From assembly GCA_913050545.1 (NCBI GenBank), contig CAJWZY010000162.1, positions 1 to 5,556 of the forward strand: a DNA stretch of 5,556 nt, given 5' to 3'. The translations under genes and the position numbers were made by a program. Shown piece by piece: positions 1 through 5,556 of this stretch (position 1 is the stretch's first letter; every line of letters begins with the position of its first letter). The DNA is from an uncultured bacterium. GTDB taxonomy: Bacteria > Planctomycetota > UBA8108. Below the pieces are notes generated by a model. It saw only the letters and a list, made by a program, of their open reading frames with translations, made no database searches and had not been told where the DNA came from.

Positions 1-55
1 CAACCTCGACGGGCTCTTCTGGAAGCTCCTCCACAACCTCGACGGGCTCTTCTGG
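1..55 (-). repeat. 33-bp tandem repeat in the TonB linker
   Basis: A 22-bp string is repeated exactly at 1-22 and 34-55, a period of 33 bp or 11 codons. It encodes the repeated peptide PEEPVEVV within a unit PEEPVEVVEEL. The array may continue past the left edge. An acidic Pro/Glu/Val linker of this kind is expected to be extended and to span the periplasm. Identity at the DNA level suggests recent duplication of one unit. Confidence 0.85.
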
Positions 56-208
56 CGGCTCAGGCTCAAACGCGAGAGCTACACTCATATCTCCAGCAAG
101 CATGTCCAGAACAGGCGGCTCAAAGGTCGACACTGTCCAGCCATAGAGCACAACTGCATGGAGAGCGACCGAAAAGACAACGATCAGCGGGAACCCTTTA
201 TTTTCCAT
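1..208 (-). CDS. tonB: TonB-like energy transducer, N-terminal part (cut by the window edge)
   Basis: Only the first 69 codons are present. TonB spans the periplasm and passes energy from the ExbB/ExbD motor to outer-membrane receptors. The visible protein has a short start (MENKGF), one membrane helix at about residues 6-24, and then an acidic, proline-rich stretch from about residue 47, the usual TonB architecture. Within the helix, S13 and H17 (S-x3-H, 'SVALH') match the Ser/His spacing of E. coli TonB S16 and H20, which are needed for coupling to ExbB/ExbD. The linker uses Pro-Glu-Val repeats rather than the Pro-Lys repeats of E. coli. The ATG is preceded by a good ribosome site (GAGGGG, 4-nt spacing). 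It overlaps the end of exbD by 11 nt, so translation is probably coupled. The C-terminal receptor-binding domain is outside the window, so a TonB-related protein with another C-terminus is possible. Confidence 0.85.
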   Translation of the reverse strand, partial: MENKGFPLIVVFSVALHAVVLYGWTVSTFEPPVLDMLAGDMSVALAFEPEPPEEPVEVVEELPEEPVEV

Positions 209-623
209 TGGGCCCCTCATTCTTTTCACCGGGTGATTGCGCCAGGTCAAACTTCCTTGCCCCCGCACGCCGGGCAGCCTCCATGACCTTTGAGAAAACA
301 CCGTAGCTGACACCCTTGTCACCGCGGAAGACGACCCTGCCGGATTCGGATTTCCCCAGCTCAACCCTCAGGAGCGACTCCATCGCCTCCAGGCTGACAG
401 GTGACTGGTTAACAAACAGTCCCCCGTCTGTTCCAGCCGTCACAACGATCGAATCGTTTTGAGTGGTTCCGCTTGAAATGGCGGTTTCCGGAAGATCGAT
501 TCGCACCTTTGGACTGGCAAAGGTGGAGCTCAACATAAAGAAGATCAATAACTGCAAAACGCAGTCGATCAACGGACTCATATCAAGAATCGAGGCTTTG
601 CGTTTTTTTCGTTGGAACATCAT
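198..623 (-). CDS. exbD: ExbD/TolR-family proton channel subunit
   Basis: A 141-residue biopolymer transport protein, the usual ExbD length. The N-terminus is short, cytoplasmic and basic (QRKKRKAS). One membrane helix follows at about residues 17-36, with the motif DMSPLIDCVLQLLIFFM; D20 corresponds to the proton-carrying Asp25 of E. coli ExbD. The rest (about 40-130) is the periplasmic domain, including a segment VVFRGDKGVSYG like the 'RADKxxxYG' strand region common in the family. It should sit as a dimer inside an ExbB pentamer and, with TonB, energise outer-membrane uptake. Two ATG codons are adjacent at the start and the upstream ribosome site is weak; translation may depend on exbB, whose stop is 16 nt upstream. 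The stop codon lies inside the start of tonB. TolR is the main alternative, but the tonB downstream favours ExbD. Confidence 0.93.
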   Translation of the reverse strand: MMFQRKKRKASILDMSPLIDCVLQLLIFFMLSSTFASPKVRIDLPETAISSGTTQNDSIVVTAGTDGGLFVNQSPVSLEAMESLLRVELGKSESGRVVFRGDKGVSYGVFSKVMEAARRAGARKFDLAQSPGEKNEGPNGK

Positions 624-639
624 CGATACCAGCCCGGAA

Positions 640-1326
640 TTACTCCACCCCGCTGGCTACGGGTTCTTCAAATTTACTTTTCTTCCTCGACACAACAGTG
701 GCCGTTTTCCCGCCGAGCCACTGGTCGAGGTAAGCGACGACATAGCCCATCCGACGGGCCAACCGATCAACTCGGCTTTCGAAGACCTGTAGAACGAGAA
801 ACGTCGGGATCGCAATACACAATCCGAAAACAGTGGTCAGGAGTGCCGCCCAGATCCCCTCTGCCAGGTCACCAGGTTGAACCTGGCCGGCGTTGAGTTC
901 AATCTGGTGAAAGGCGGAAACAAGTCCGATCACCGTCCCCAGCAGGCCGATCAACGTTGAAACCTGGGCTATGGCAGCCAGGCCCCGCAGCCGCTTCTCC
1001 GCCCCCTCAAGGGCCAGGCCCCCTTCGCGCTGGACGATTGTCGATCGCAACTCATCTCTTGACCGCAAATTGGCAAGGTAAGCTTCCGCTGTGCGTGCAA
1101 TCGGGCTTCGACTCGAGCGGCACAAATTCAGTGCCTCCGACAACTTACCCCGGTTAATCAGCTTTTCCAGCTGGTCGACAAACGGCCGGAACTTGAGCCG
1201 CAACCGGTAATGCGCGACACCCCGGTCGATCAGCAGCGCCAGCGCTCCCACCGAGCAACACAAAAGTGGCCACATGATAAAGCCACCTTTGGCAAGAAGA
1301 TCATTTAAGGAGTATTGCCAGAACAT
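640..1326 (-). CDS. exbB: ExbB/TolQ/MotA-family proton channel protein
   Basis: A 228-residue inner-membrane protein with three predicted helices: about 15-36 (GGFIMWPLL then a hydrophobic run), 118-140 (LIGLLGTVIGLVSAF) and 160-184 (ending GLCIAIPTFLVLQVF). Residues 40-115 form the cytoplasmic loop. The GTVxGL and AIP signatures, and the adjacent exbD and tonB, identify it as the pentameric ExbB of a TonB motor. T164 and T165 of the 'LLTT' motif are kept. Unusually, the residue matching Glu176 of E. coli ExbB (GI-x-E-A-L) is Ala here (A160, codon GCG at 847-849); E156 lies four residues earlier. The start ATG gives a normal-length N-terminus; an AGGAAG sits rather far (about 14 nt) upstream. 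It is the first gene of the minus-strand operon. TolQ is a less likely alternative. Confidence 0.93.
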   Translation of the reverse strand: MFWQYSLNDLLAKGGFIMWPLLCCSVGALALLIDRGVAHYRLRLKFRPFVDQLEKLINRGKLSEALNLCRSSRSPIARTAEAYLANLRSRDELRSTIVQREGGLALEGAEKRLRGLAAIAQVSTLIGLLGTVIGLVSAFHQIELNAGQVQPGDLAEGIWAALLTTVFGLCIAIPTFLVLQVFESRVDRLARRMGYVVAYLDQWLGGKTATVVSRKKSKFEEPVASGVE

Positions 1327-1377
1327 CCCGGTTTCTTTTCGCTTCCTGTCAGGGTTCGATTCAGCCTATGCCAAACA

Positions 1378-1393
1378 GTTGTACTATATACCA
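1378..1393 (-). promoter_or_regulatory. Candidate extended -10 promoter for exbB-exbD-tonB
   Basis: Read on the minus strand, positions 1393-1385 give TGGTATATA, an extended -10 pattern (TG, one base, then a TATAAT-like hexamer with 4 of 6 matches). No good -35 box stands 17 nt upstream, which is tolerated for extended -10 promoters. Transcription would start near 1378, leaving a leader of about 50 nt before exbB. No clear Fur-type (GATAATGAT-like) operator is visible. The assignment is by eye, and an AT-rich patch can imitate it. Confidence 0.3.
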
Positions 1394-1432
1394 AACTTTT
1401 ACTAGTCTACACCGACTTTTCAGCAAAAAACA

Positions 1433-1449
1433 GTTCGGGAACGTGTTCC
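1433..1449. promoter_or_regulatory. Possible operator: alternating GTTC/GAAC/GTTC palindromes
   Basis: The string GTTC-GG-GAAC-GT-GTTC contains two overlapping dyads that share the middle GAAC, each with a 2-nt centre. The right-hand dyad extends to GGAAC-GT-GTTCC (1438-1449). It lies in the divergent spacer upstream of both the exbB operon and the transporter gene, where a shared regulator could bind. The half-sites resemble those of Gram-positive LexA boxes (GAAC-N4-GTTC), but the spacing is 2 rather than 4, so I do not assign a regulator. Confidence 0.25.
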
Positions 1450-1527
1450 GTAAAAGAATTGGAATCAGTCGATGGGGCAATTCCAGACCTGGTTGCCCCT
1501 TTCAGATCGCATTTCAAACCCATTCAG

Positions 1528-1556
1528 TTTACTTATTTTATTGCCATTTCTATGGT
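1528..1556 (+). promoter_or_regulatory. Candidate sigma70-type promoter for the MFS transporter
   Basis: TTTACT at 1528-1533 (4 of 6 matches to TTGACA) and TATGGT at 1551-1556 (4 of 6 matches to TATAAT) are separated by exactly 17 nt. Transcription would start near 1563, about 70 nt before the chosen start codon of the transporter. If this promoter is used, the in-frame ATG at 1472 cannot be the start, which agrees with the protein's family pattern. It is only a by-eye match. Confidence 0.35.
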
Positions 1557-1633
1557 TGGCATACCCCGACACATTAATCACCGACCTGCAGGCGCCTGGC
1601 GGAGCATACAACTGCCGCAGGTTGCACATCTGG

Positions 1634-2983
1634 ATGAAACTACCGAAGCCATTACTCCCCCCTCCAGCCAGCTACCCCTTTTTCTATGGGTGGGTCATTG
1701 TTGCAGCTGCGACGATCGGCACCATCATGAGCATCCCCGGGCAAACGATGGGAGTGAGTGCTTTTACAGACCACCTCATCAAGGACCCGGCCATCGCTCT
1801 CGGGCGAGAGGAGCTCGCCCTGGCTTATCTCCTGGGCACCCTCGCCAGCGCAGTGCTGCTGCCTGTCGCAGGTTATTTCTTCGATCGATTCGGGGCTCGC
1901 AGGATGATCGTCATCGCAAGTCCCTGCATGGGACTGACCCTCTGGTTTCTCAGCTCCACCCGTGAGGTCATCTCAGCCATTACAGGCACGCAATCCTCCC
2001 TCCCACCCGGAGCAGAAAAAGCAGGGGTCGCCTTCCTCGTCCTCTCCTGCGGCTTTCTCCTTGTCCGCTTCTGGGGCCAGGGCGTACTCACCATGGTCTC
2101 CCGTGCCATGCTGGGAAAATGGTTCAGGGAGCGAAGGGGGATCGCATCAGGCATCAGCGGGATCTTCGTATCTGCATCCTTCGCCGGTGCCCCCCGTTTC
2201 CTCTCCTGGATGATCTCTGATCTCGGCCTCGGCTGGAGCGGCACCTGGAAGTGGCTGGGCGTCTCAAATCTTGGCCTTCTGCTGATTGGCTGGCTCTTCT
2301 ACAGGGACAATCCGGAGGAATGCGGCCTGCAAACAGATGGGAAGATCCACCCGGCAGAAGGGGCGGCAGAACAGCGGGACACCGCCGGAGAATACAGCGC
2401 CACCCCCGGGGAAGCTCTTCGTACCCGCGCCTTCTGGATCCCCAATCTCAGCCTCGCACTCTGGGGACTAGCCCTCACCGGGCTCACCTTTCACATAGTC
2501 GACATTGGCAAAAAAGCGTCCCTCTCAGAAGAAGAAACACTCAACCTTTTCCTCTTCATGGCTCCAGTCAGCATCATAGCGAACATCCTTGGTGGCTGGT
2601 GGAGCGACAAGGTCAGGATCCGGGTGGTCTTCTTCGCCCTGATGGCAGCATTAGTGACGGCTTGCTGGGCCCTGACCCAGCTGAACTCGGCGACGGGACA
2701 ATGGCTGACCATCATCTGCGTGGGGACCTCCGGAGGCCTGTTCTCAATGCTCCTGGTGGTCATCTGGCCCCGGTTCTTCGGCCGCAAACACCTGGGAAAA
2801 ATTTCGAGTCTCAACATGATGACCATGACCGGAGCGAGCGCCCTGGGTCCCTGGCTATTCGCTCGAAGCGTCGATCTCACAGGCTCCTATGAACCCGCAT
2901 TCCATGGTTGCGGAGTCGCAGCCCTGCTCCTGCTGGCGACAACCTTGACCATGAAAAACCCCTCAACGACAAAAGCCCTGTAG
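1634..2983 (+). CDS. Major facilitator superfamily (MFS) transporter, substrate unknown
   Basis: A 449-residue inner-membrane permease with about 12 hydrophobic segments in two halves, joined by a hydrophilic loop at about 224-265. The first half holds the MFS motif A as GYFFDRFGARR (80-90), and the second its counterpart GGWWSDKVRIR (320-330). The segment RFWGQG...KWFRERRGIASGI (145-174) is typical of the MFS groups that include oxalate/formate-like and monocarboxylate-like carriers. The first helix begins YPFFYGWVIVAAA, which fixes the reading start: the ATG at 1634 gives a normal N-terminus, whereas the upstream in-frame ATG at 1472 would add 54 atypical residues. The ribosome site is weak. 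It stands alone, divergent from the exbB operon and 117 bp before the sdh genes, so neighbours do not reveal its substrate. A carboxylate cannot be claimed from the sequence. Confidence 0.85.
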   Translation: MKLPKPLLPPPASYPFFYGWVIVAAATIGTIMSIPGQTMGVSAFTDHLIKDPAIALGREELALAYLLGTLASAVLLPVAGYFFDRFGARRMIVIASPCMGLTLWFLSSTREVISAITGTQSSLPPGAEKAGVAFLVLSCGFLLVRFWGQGVLTMVSRAMLGKWFRERRGIASGISGIFVSASFAGAPRFLSWMISDLGLGWSGTWKWLGVSNLGLLLIGWLFYRDNPEECGLQTDGKIHPAEGAAEQRDTAGEYSATPGEALRTRAFWIPNLSLALWGLALTGLTFHIVDIGKKASLSEEETLNLFLFMAPVSIIANILGGWWSDKVRIRVVFFALMAALVTACWALTQLNSATGQWLTIICVGTSGGLFSMLLVVIWPRFFGRKHLGKISSLNMMTMTGASALGPWLFARSVDLTGSYEPAFHGCGVAALLLLATTLTMKNPSTTKAL

Positions 2984-3100
2984 TTTTCTAATCTAGTAAC
3001 TTGAACTATCCATCAGCTTAAGCGAAACTCCCATTCCTGAGTGAATGCCGCTCAACAACGGTGTTTCGGAAACCAGTAAAAGACAGCCCGCGAGAATTCG

Positions 3101-3916
3101 ATGCCCACCACCACAGCGCCTGCGACCCGGCGCGGTTTCGGAGTCACCTCCAGGAAAGACAACTGGTGGGTGACCCCACTGCTGACCTTCCTCGGGCTCT
3201 CATCTTTCATCATCTATTCAACCTGGGCAGCGTTCCAGGCCGCCGACTATTTCACCAATGTCGGTGGAGCTGATTATCTTTCTCCCTTTTACTCGCCCGT
3301 CTTTTTTGACGTGGCCGGAATCGAGTCAGGGCATGCGCTCTTCGGCACCCAGCCAGGGTGGTGGCCCGGCTTCCTTCCTTTTTCGCCGGCATTCCTCATA
3401 CTGTGGGCTCCCGCCGGTTTTCGCCTGACCTGCTACTACTACCGCGGTGCCTACTACAAGGCCTTCTGGGCCGACCCTCCAGCCTGCGCTGTGGGCGAGC
3501 CGCGCAAAAGCTACCTGGGTGAAAACTCGCTGCCCCTGATCATCCAGAACATCCACCGCTACTTCCTCTACATCGCGATCGGCTTCCTGTTCTTCCTGGC
3601 CTGGGATGCCTGGCGCGCCATGTGGTTCACGGTGGACGGTGAAGAGAGCTTCGGTATCGGCCTGGGATCGATCGTCCTGAGCCTCAACGTGTTCTTTCTC
3701 AGCGGCTACACCCTCGGTTGCCATTCCCTGCGCCATCTCATCGGCGGCTTCATGAATCACCTGTCGAAATCTCCGGTGCGCAGCAAGTGTTACAGTTGCG
3801 TTTCCTGCCTCAACAAGCGCCATATGGTCTGGGCCTGGTGCAGCCTCTTCTGGGTCGGTTTTACCGACGTTTATGTTCGTTTCCTCGCTGACAAAATCGA
3901 TTTCCGGTTGTTCTGA
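3101..3916 (+). CDS. sdhC: Succinate dehydrogenase membrane subunit, mycobacterial Sdh1-like
   Basis: A 271-residue polytopic protein with about five predicted helices (about 24-44, 92-113, 150-172, 184-205, 242-262), much larger than the ordinary SdhC or SdhD (about 115-130 residues). GCHSLRHLIGG (206-216) and LNKRHM (237-242) match what I recall of the anchor subunit of mycobacterial Sdh1, for which a membrane-embedded Rieske-type [2Fe-2S] cluster has been reported. H152 in the third helix (NIHRYF) is another candidate ligand or quinone-site residue. C230, C233 and C236 form a CxxCxxC just before LNKRHM, which I do not recall in the mycobacterial protein. It anchors the SdhA/SdhB dimer and passes electrons to quinone. 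Its TGA stop shares one base with the sdhA ATG. The ATG at 3101 has no strong ribosome site. I see no clear promoter or terminator in the 117 bp upstream. Confidence 0.85.
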   Translation: MPTTTAPATRRGFGVTSRKDNWWVTPLLTFLGLSSFIIYSTWAAFQAADYFTNVGGADYLSPFYSPVFFDVAGIESGHALFGTQPGWWPGFLPFSPAFLILWAPAGFRLTCYYYRGAYYKAFWADPPACAVGEPRKSYLGENSLPLIIQNIHRYFLYIAIGFLFFLAWDAWRAMWFTVDGEESFGIGLGSIVLSLNVFFLSGYTLGCHSLRHLIGGFMNHLSKSPVRSKCYSCVSCLNKRHMVWAWCSLFWVGFTDVYVRFLADKIDFRLF

Positions 3917-5556
3917 TGGATTCCTACAAAACATTTGATTACGACGTCCTTGTCATCGGAGCCGGTGGAGCCGGCCTCCGAGCCTCCATCGAAGCTTCTG
4001 CCGCCGGGATCAAAGTTGGCCTGGTCTGCAAGTCGCTGCTGGGCAAAGCCCATACAGTGATGGCAGAGGGAGGCATCGCCGCCGCCCTGTCCAATGTAGA
4101 TGACCGAGATGACTGGAAAACCCACTTCGCCGACACCATGCGGGGCGGACAATACGTCAACAACTACCGTATGGCGGAACTCCACGCGCAGGAAGCCCCG
4201 ACTCGAGTTCATGAGCTCGAGTCCTGGGGGGCGGTATTTGACCGGACCGGTGACCAGAAGATCCTGCAGAGGAACTTCGGCGGACATAAGTACCCCCGCC
4301 TCGCGCACGTTGGAGACCGCACGGGACTGGAGATGATCCGGACCCTGCAGGATCACGGAATTCACCAGGGCATCGATGTCCACATGGAATGCACCATTAT
4401 CCGCCTGATCAAGGACGGGGATGGCCGGGTAGCCGCCGCCTTCGGTTACGACCGAGAGAGAGGCAAGTTCCGGCTCTTCAAGGCAAGGGCCATCGTGCTG
4501 GCCACCGGCGGCTATGGACGCGCCTACAAGATCACCAGCAACAGCTGGGAGTATACCGGCGACGGGCACTCTCTCGCCTACGATGCTGGAGCTGACCTGG
4601 TTGACATGGAATACCTGCAATTCCATCCTACCGGTATGGTCTGGCCACCGAGCGTGCGGGGGATCCTGGTCACAGAGGGCGTACGGGGAGAGGGCGGCGT
4701 CCTGCGCAACTCCGAAGGCAACCGCTTCATGTTCGACGACATCCCTGGCCCCTATAAAAACCAGACCGCTGACAACCCCGAAGAAGGGTGGATCTATACG
4801 CAGGGAGACAAGGAGGCCCGCAGGCCCCCCGAGCTGCTGACCCGCGACCACGTCGCCCGCTGCATCGTCCGCGAGATCCGGGAAGGCCGCGGCAGCCCCC
4901 ACGGCGGCGTCTTCCTCGATATCGCCTGGATCCGGGAAAAACTCTCCAACGCGCCTGAGCACATCAAGCGCAAGCTGCCGAGCATGTACCACCAGTTCAA
5001 GGAGCTGGCCAACCTCGACATCACCGAAGAAGCGATGGAGGTCGGGCCCACCACCCACTACGCGATGGGCGGGATCCGGGTCGACGGTGACACCCAAATG
5101 TCCACAGTACCCGGGCTCTTCGCCGCCGGAGAATGCGCCGGCGGTATGCACGGGGCCAACCGACTGGGTGGTAACTCTCTCTCCGACCTGCTGGTCTTCG
5201 GCAAGAGGGCCGGACAATACGCAGCGGAGTACGCAAAAGACAATAGCGCGGCGGCTGTCGAAGATTCAGCGGTTGCCGACACGATCAAATGGGCCCTTGC
5301 TCCCATCGAACGGCAGGAAGCCGAGGGGGCTACAGAAAGCCCCTACCAGATCCAGTATGACCTCCAGGACACCATGCAGGAGCTTGTCGGTATCGTCCGG
5401 ACCCAGCAGGAAATGGACCAGGCCGTCGACAAAATAGCGTCTCTCAAGCAGCGAGCCGGCCAGGCCGCTGCTCCCGGCAACCGCGAATACAACCCCGGCT
5501 GGCACACGGCCCTCGACCTGCACAGCCTGCTGACGGTCAGCGAAGCGGTCGCCAGG
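3916..5556 (+). CDS. sdhA: Succinate dehydrogenase flavoprotein subunit, Sdh1 type (C-terminus cut by the window edge)
   Basis: The first 547 residues of a protein that should be about 600-650 long; the frame is open to the edge. It binds FAD and oxidises succinate to fumarate. FAD-binding GAGGAGLRA lies at 16-24, and H46 in KAHTVMAEGG is the expected site of covalent FAD attachment. Active-site residues by family pattern are H237 (QFHPTG), E255 and R258 (TEGVRGEGG), R310 (LLTRDHVAR, proton-relay Arg), H381 (THYAMGGI) and R416 (GANRLGGNSLSDLLVFG). The region RRPPELL...LPSMYHQFKELANLDIT matches what I recall of mycobacterial Sdh1 SdhA more closely than E. coli SdhA. The start codon ATG overlaps the sdhC stop (TGATG), so it is probably translated by coupling; no separate ribosome site is seen. 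sdhB is expected downstream. Fumarate reductase is possible in principle, but the Sdh1 features favour succinate oxidation. Confidence 0.95.
   Translation, partial: MDSYKTFDYDVLVIGAGGAGLRASIEASAAGIKVGLVCKSLLGKAHTVMAEGGIAAALSNVDDRDDWKTHFADTMRGGQYVNNYRMAELHAQEAPTRVHELESWGAVFDRTGDQKILQRNFGGHKYPRLAHVGDRTGLEMIRTLQDHGIHQGIDVHMECTIIRLIKDGDGRVAAAFGYDRERGKFRLFKARAIVLATGGYGRAYKITSNSWEYTGDGHSLAYDAGADLVDMEYLQFHPTGMVWPPSVRGILVTEGVRGEGGVLRNSEGNRFMFDDIPGPYKNQTADNPEEGWIYTQGDKEARRPPELLTRDHVARCIVREIREGRGSPHGGVFLDIAWIREKLSNAPEHIKRKLPSMYHQFKELANLDITEEAMEVGPTTHYAMGGIRVDGDTQMSTVPGLFAAGECAGGMHGANRLGGNSLSDLLVFGKRAGQYAAEYAKDNSAAAVEDSAVADTIKWALAPIERQEAEGATESPYQIQYDLQDTMQELVGIVRTQQEMDQAVDKIASLKQRAGQAAAPGNREYNPGWHTALDLHSLLTVSEAVAR

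Larger units (their letters stand above)
1327..1633. other. Divergent intergenic region, no gene
   Basis: This 307-bp gap separates the minus-strand exbB operon from the plus-strand transporter gene. It is visibly richer in A/T than its flanks, as promoter regions often are. It contains one candidate promoter per direction and the GTTC/GAAC element. An open frame in phase with the transporter extends up to position 1472, but the added residues do not resemble the family. I see no RNA gene, riboswitch or strong hairpin. Confidence 0.6.

Noticed and set aside
1327..1633. A Fur box controlling the Ton operon
   Set aside because: Iron control of such operons is common, but no GATAATGAT-like inverted repeat is seen; the only dyad has a GTTC/GAAC core.
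1315..1965. A 216-codon plus-strand open frame across the divergent spacer into the transporter gene
   Set aside because: It is out of frame with the transporter, begins inside exbB and shows no family pattern.
2251..2892. A 213-codon plus-strand frame inside the transporter gene
   Set aside because: It is Arg/Pro/Ser-rich and out of frame, a shadow of the transporter coding sequence.
2984..3100. A terminator after the transporter or a promoter for sdhC
   Set aside because: Only 4-5 bp hairpins without a T-run are visible, and the hexamer pairs tried have three or fewer matches at proper spacing, so neither can be called.
3326..3934. A 202-codon open frame on the minus strand, opposite sdhC
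   Set aside because: It is the antisense of the well-supported membrane subunit, and its Glu/Ala/Val-rich composition is typical of a shadow frame.
3871..5217. A 448-codon open frame on the minus strand, opposite sdhA
   Set aside because: It is antisense to a clear sdhA with all family motifs. Its predicted protein has no recognisable domain, and long antisense frames are common opposite GC-rich genes with G/C-ending codons.

Overview
The window carries two divergently arranged gene groups from what is probably a Gram-negative bacterium. A TonB/ExbB/ExbD energy-transducing set needs an outer membrane, which argues against an actinobacterial host. The succinate dehydrogenase genes nevertheless look like the 'Sdh1' type best known from mycobacteria. 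The major facilitator protein has an N-terminal signature I associate, from memory, with Verrucomicrobiota (Opitutia) and relatives. Verrucomicrobiota or a neighbouring phylum is therefore my tentative guess; the window has no rRNA or other marker to settle it.

Left part, minus strand, positions 1-1326: exbB, then exbD, then the start of a tonB gene that runs off the left edge. The genes lie 16 nt apart (exbB-exbD) and overlap by 11 nt (exbD-tonB), so they form one operon. Their products form an inner-membrane motor that uses the proton gradient to energise TonB-dependent outer-membrane receptors. The ExbB has Ala where the third-helix glutamate of ExbB/TolQ proteins normally sits. The TonB linker contains a 33-bp (11-residue) repeat.

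Positions 1327-1633 are a 307-bp divergent intergenic region. It holds a weak candidate promoter for each direction and a compact alternating GTTC/GAAC/GTTC element that could be an operator.

Middle, plus strand, 1634-2983: a single major facilitator superfamily transporter of unknown substrate.

Right part, plus strand, from 3101: a polytopic succinate dehydrogenase membrane subunit, overlapping by one base the flavoprotein gene sdhA, which runs off the right edge. The order membrane anchor, then flavoprotein matches the mycobacterial sdh1 operon, so the iron-sulphur subunit sdhB is expected just outside the window. The membrane subunit is rich in Cys and His near its C-terminus, consistent with the membrane-embedded Rieske-type cluster described for mycobacterial Sdh1. 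It has an additional CxxCxxC arrangement that deserves a check. The complex would oxidise succinate to fumarate and pass electrons to quinone, contributing to the respiratory chain that also maintains the gradient used by ExbB/ExbD/TonB. Apart from these points the window looks like ordinary housekeeping DNA; I see no phage, insertion sequence, CRISPR array or RNA gene.
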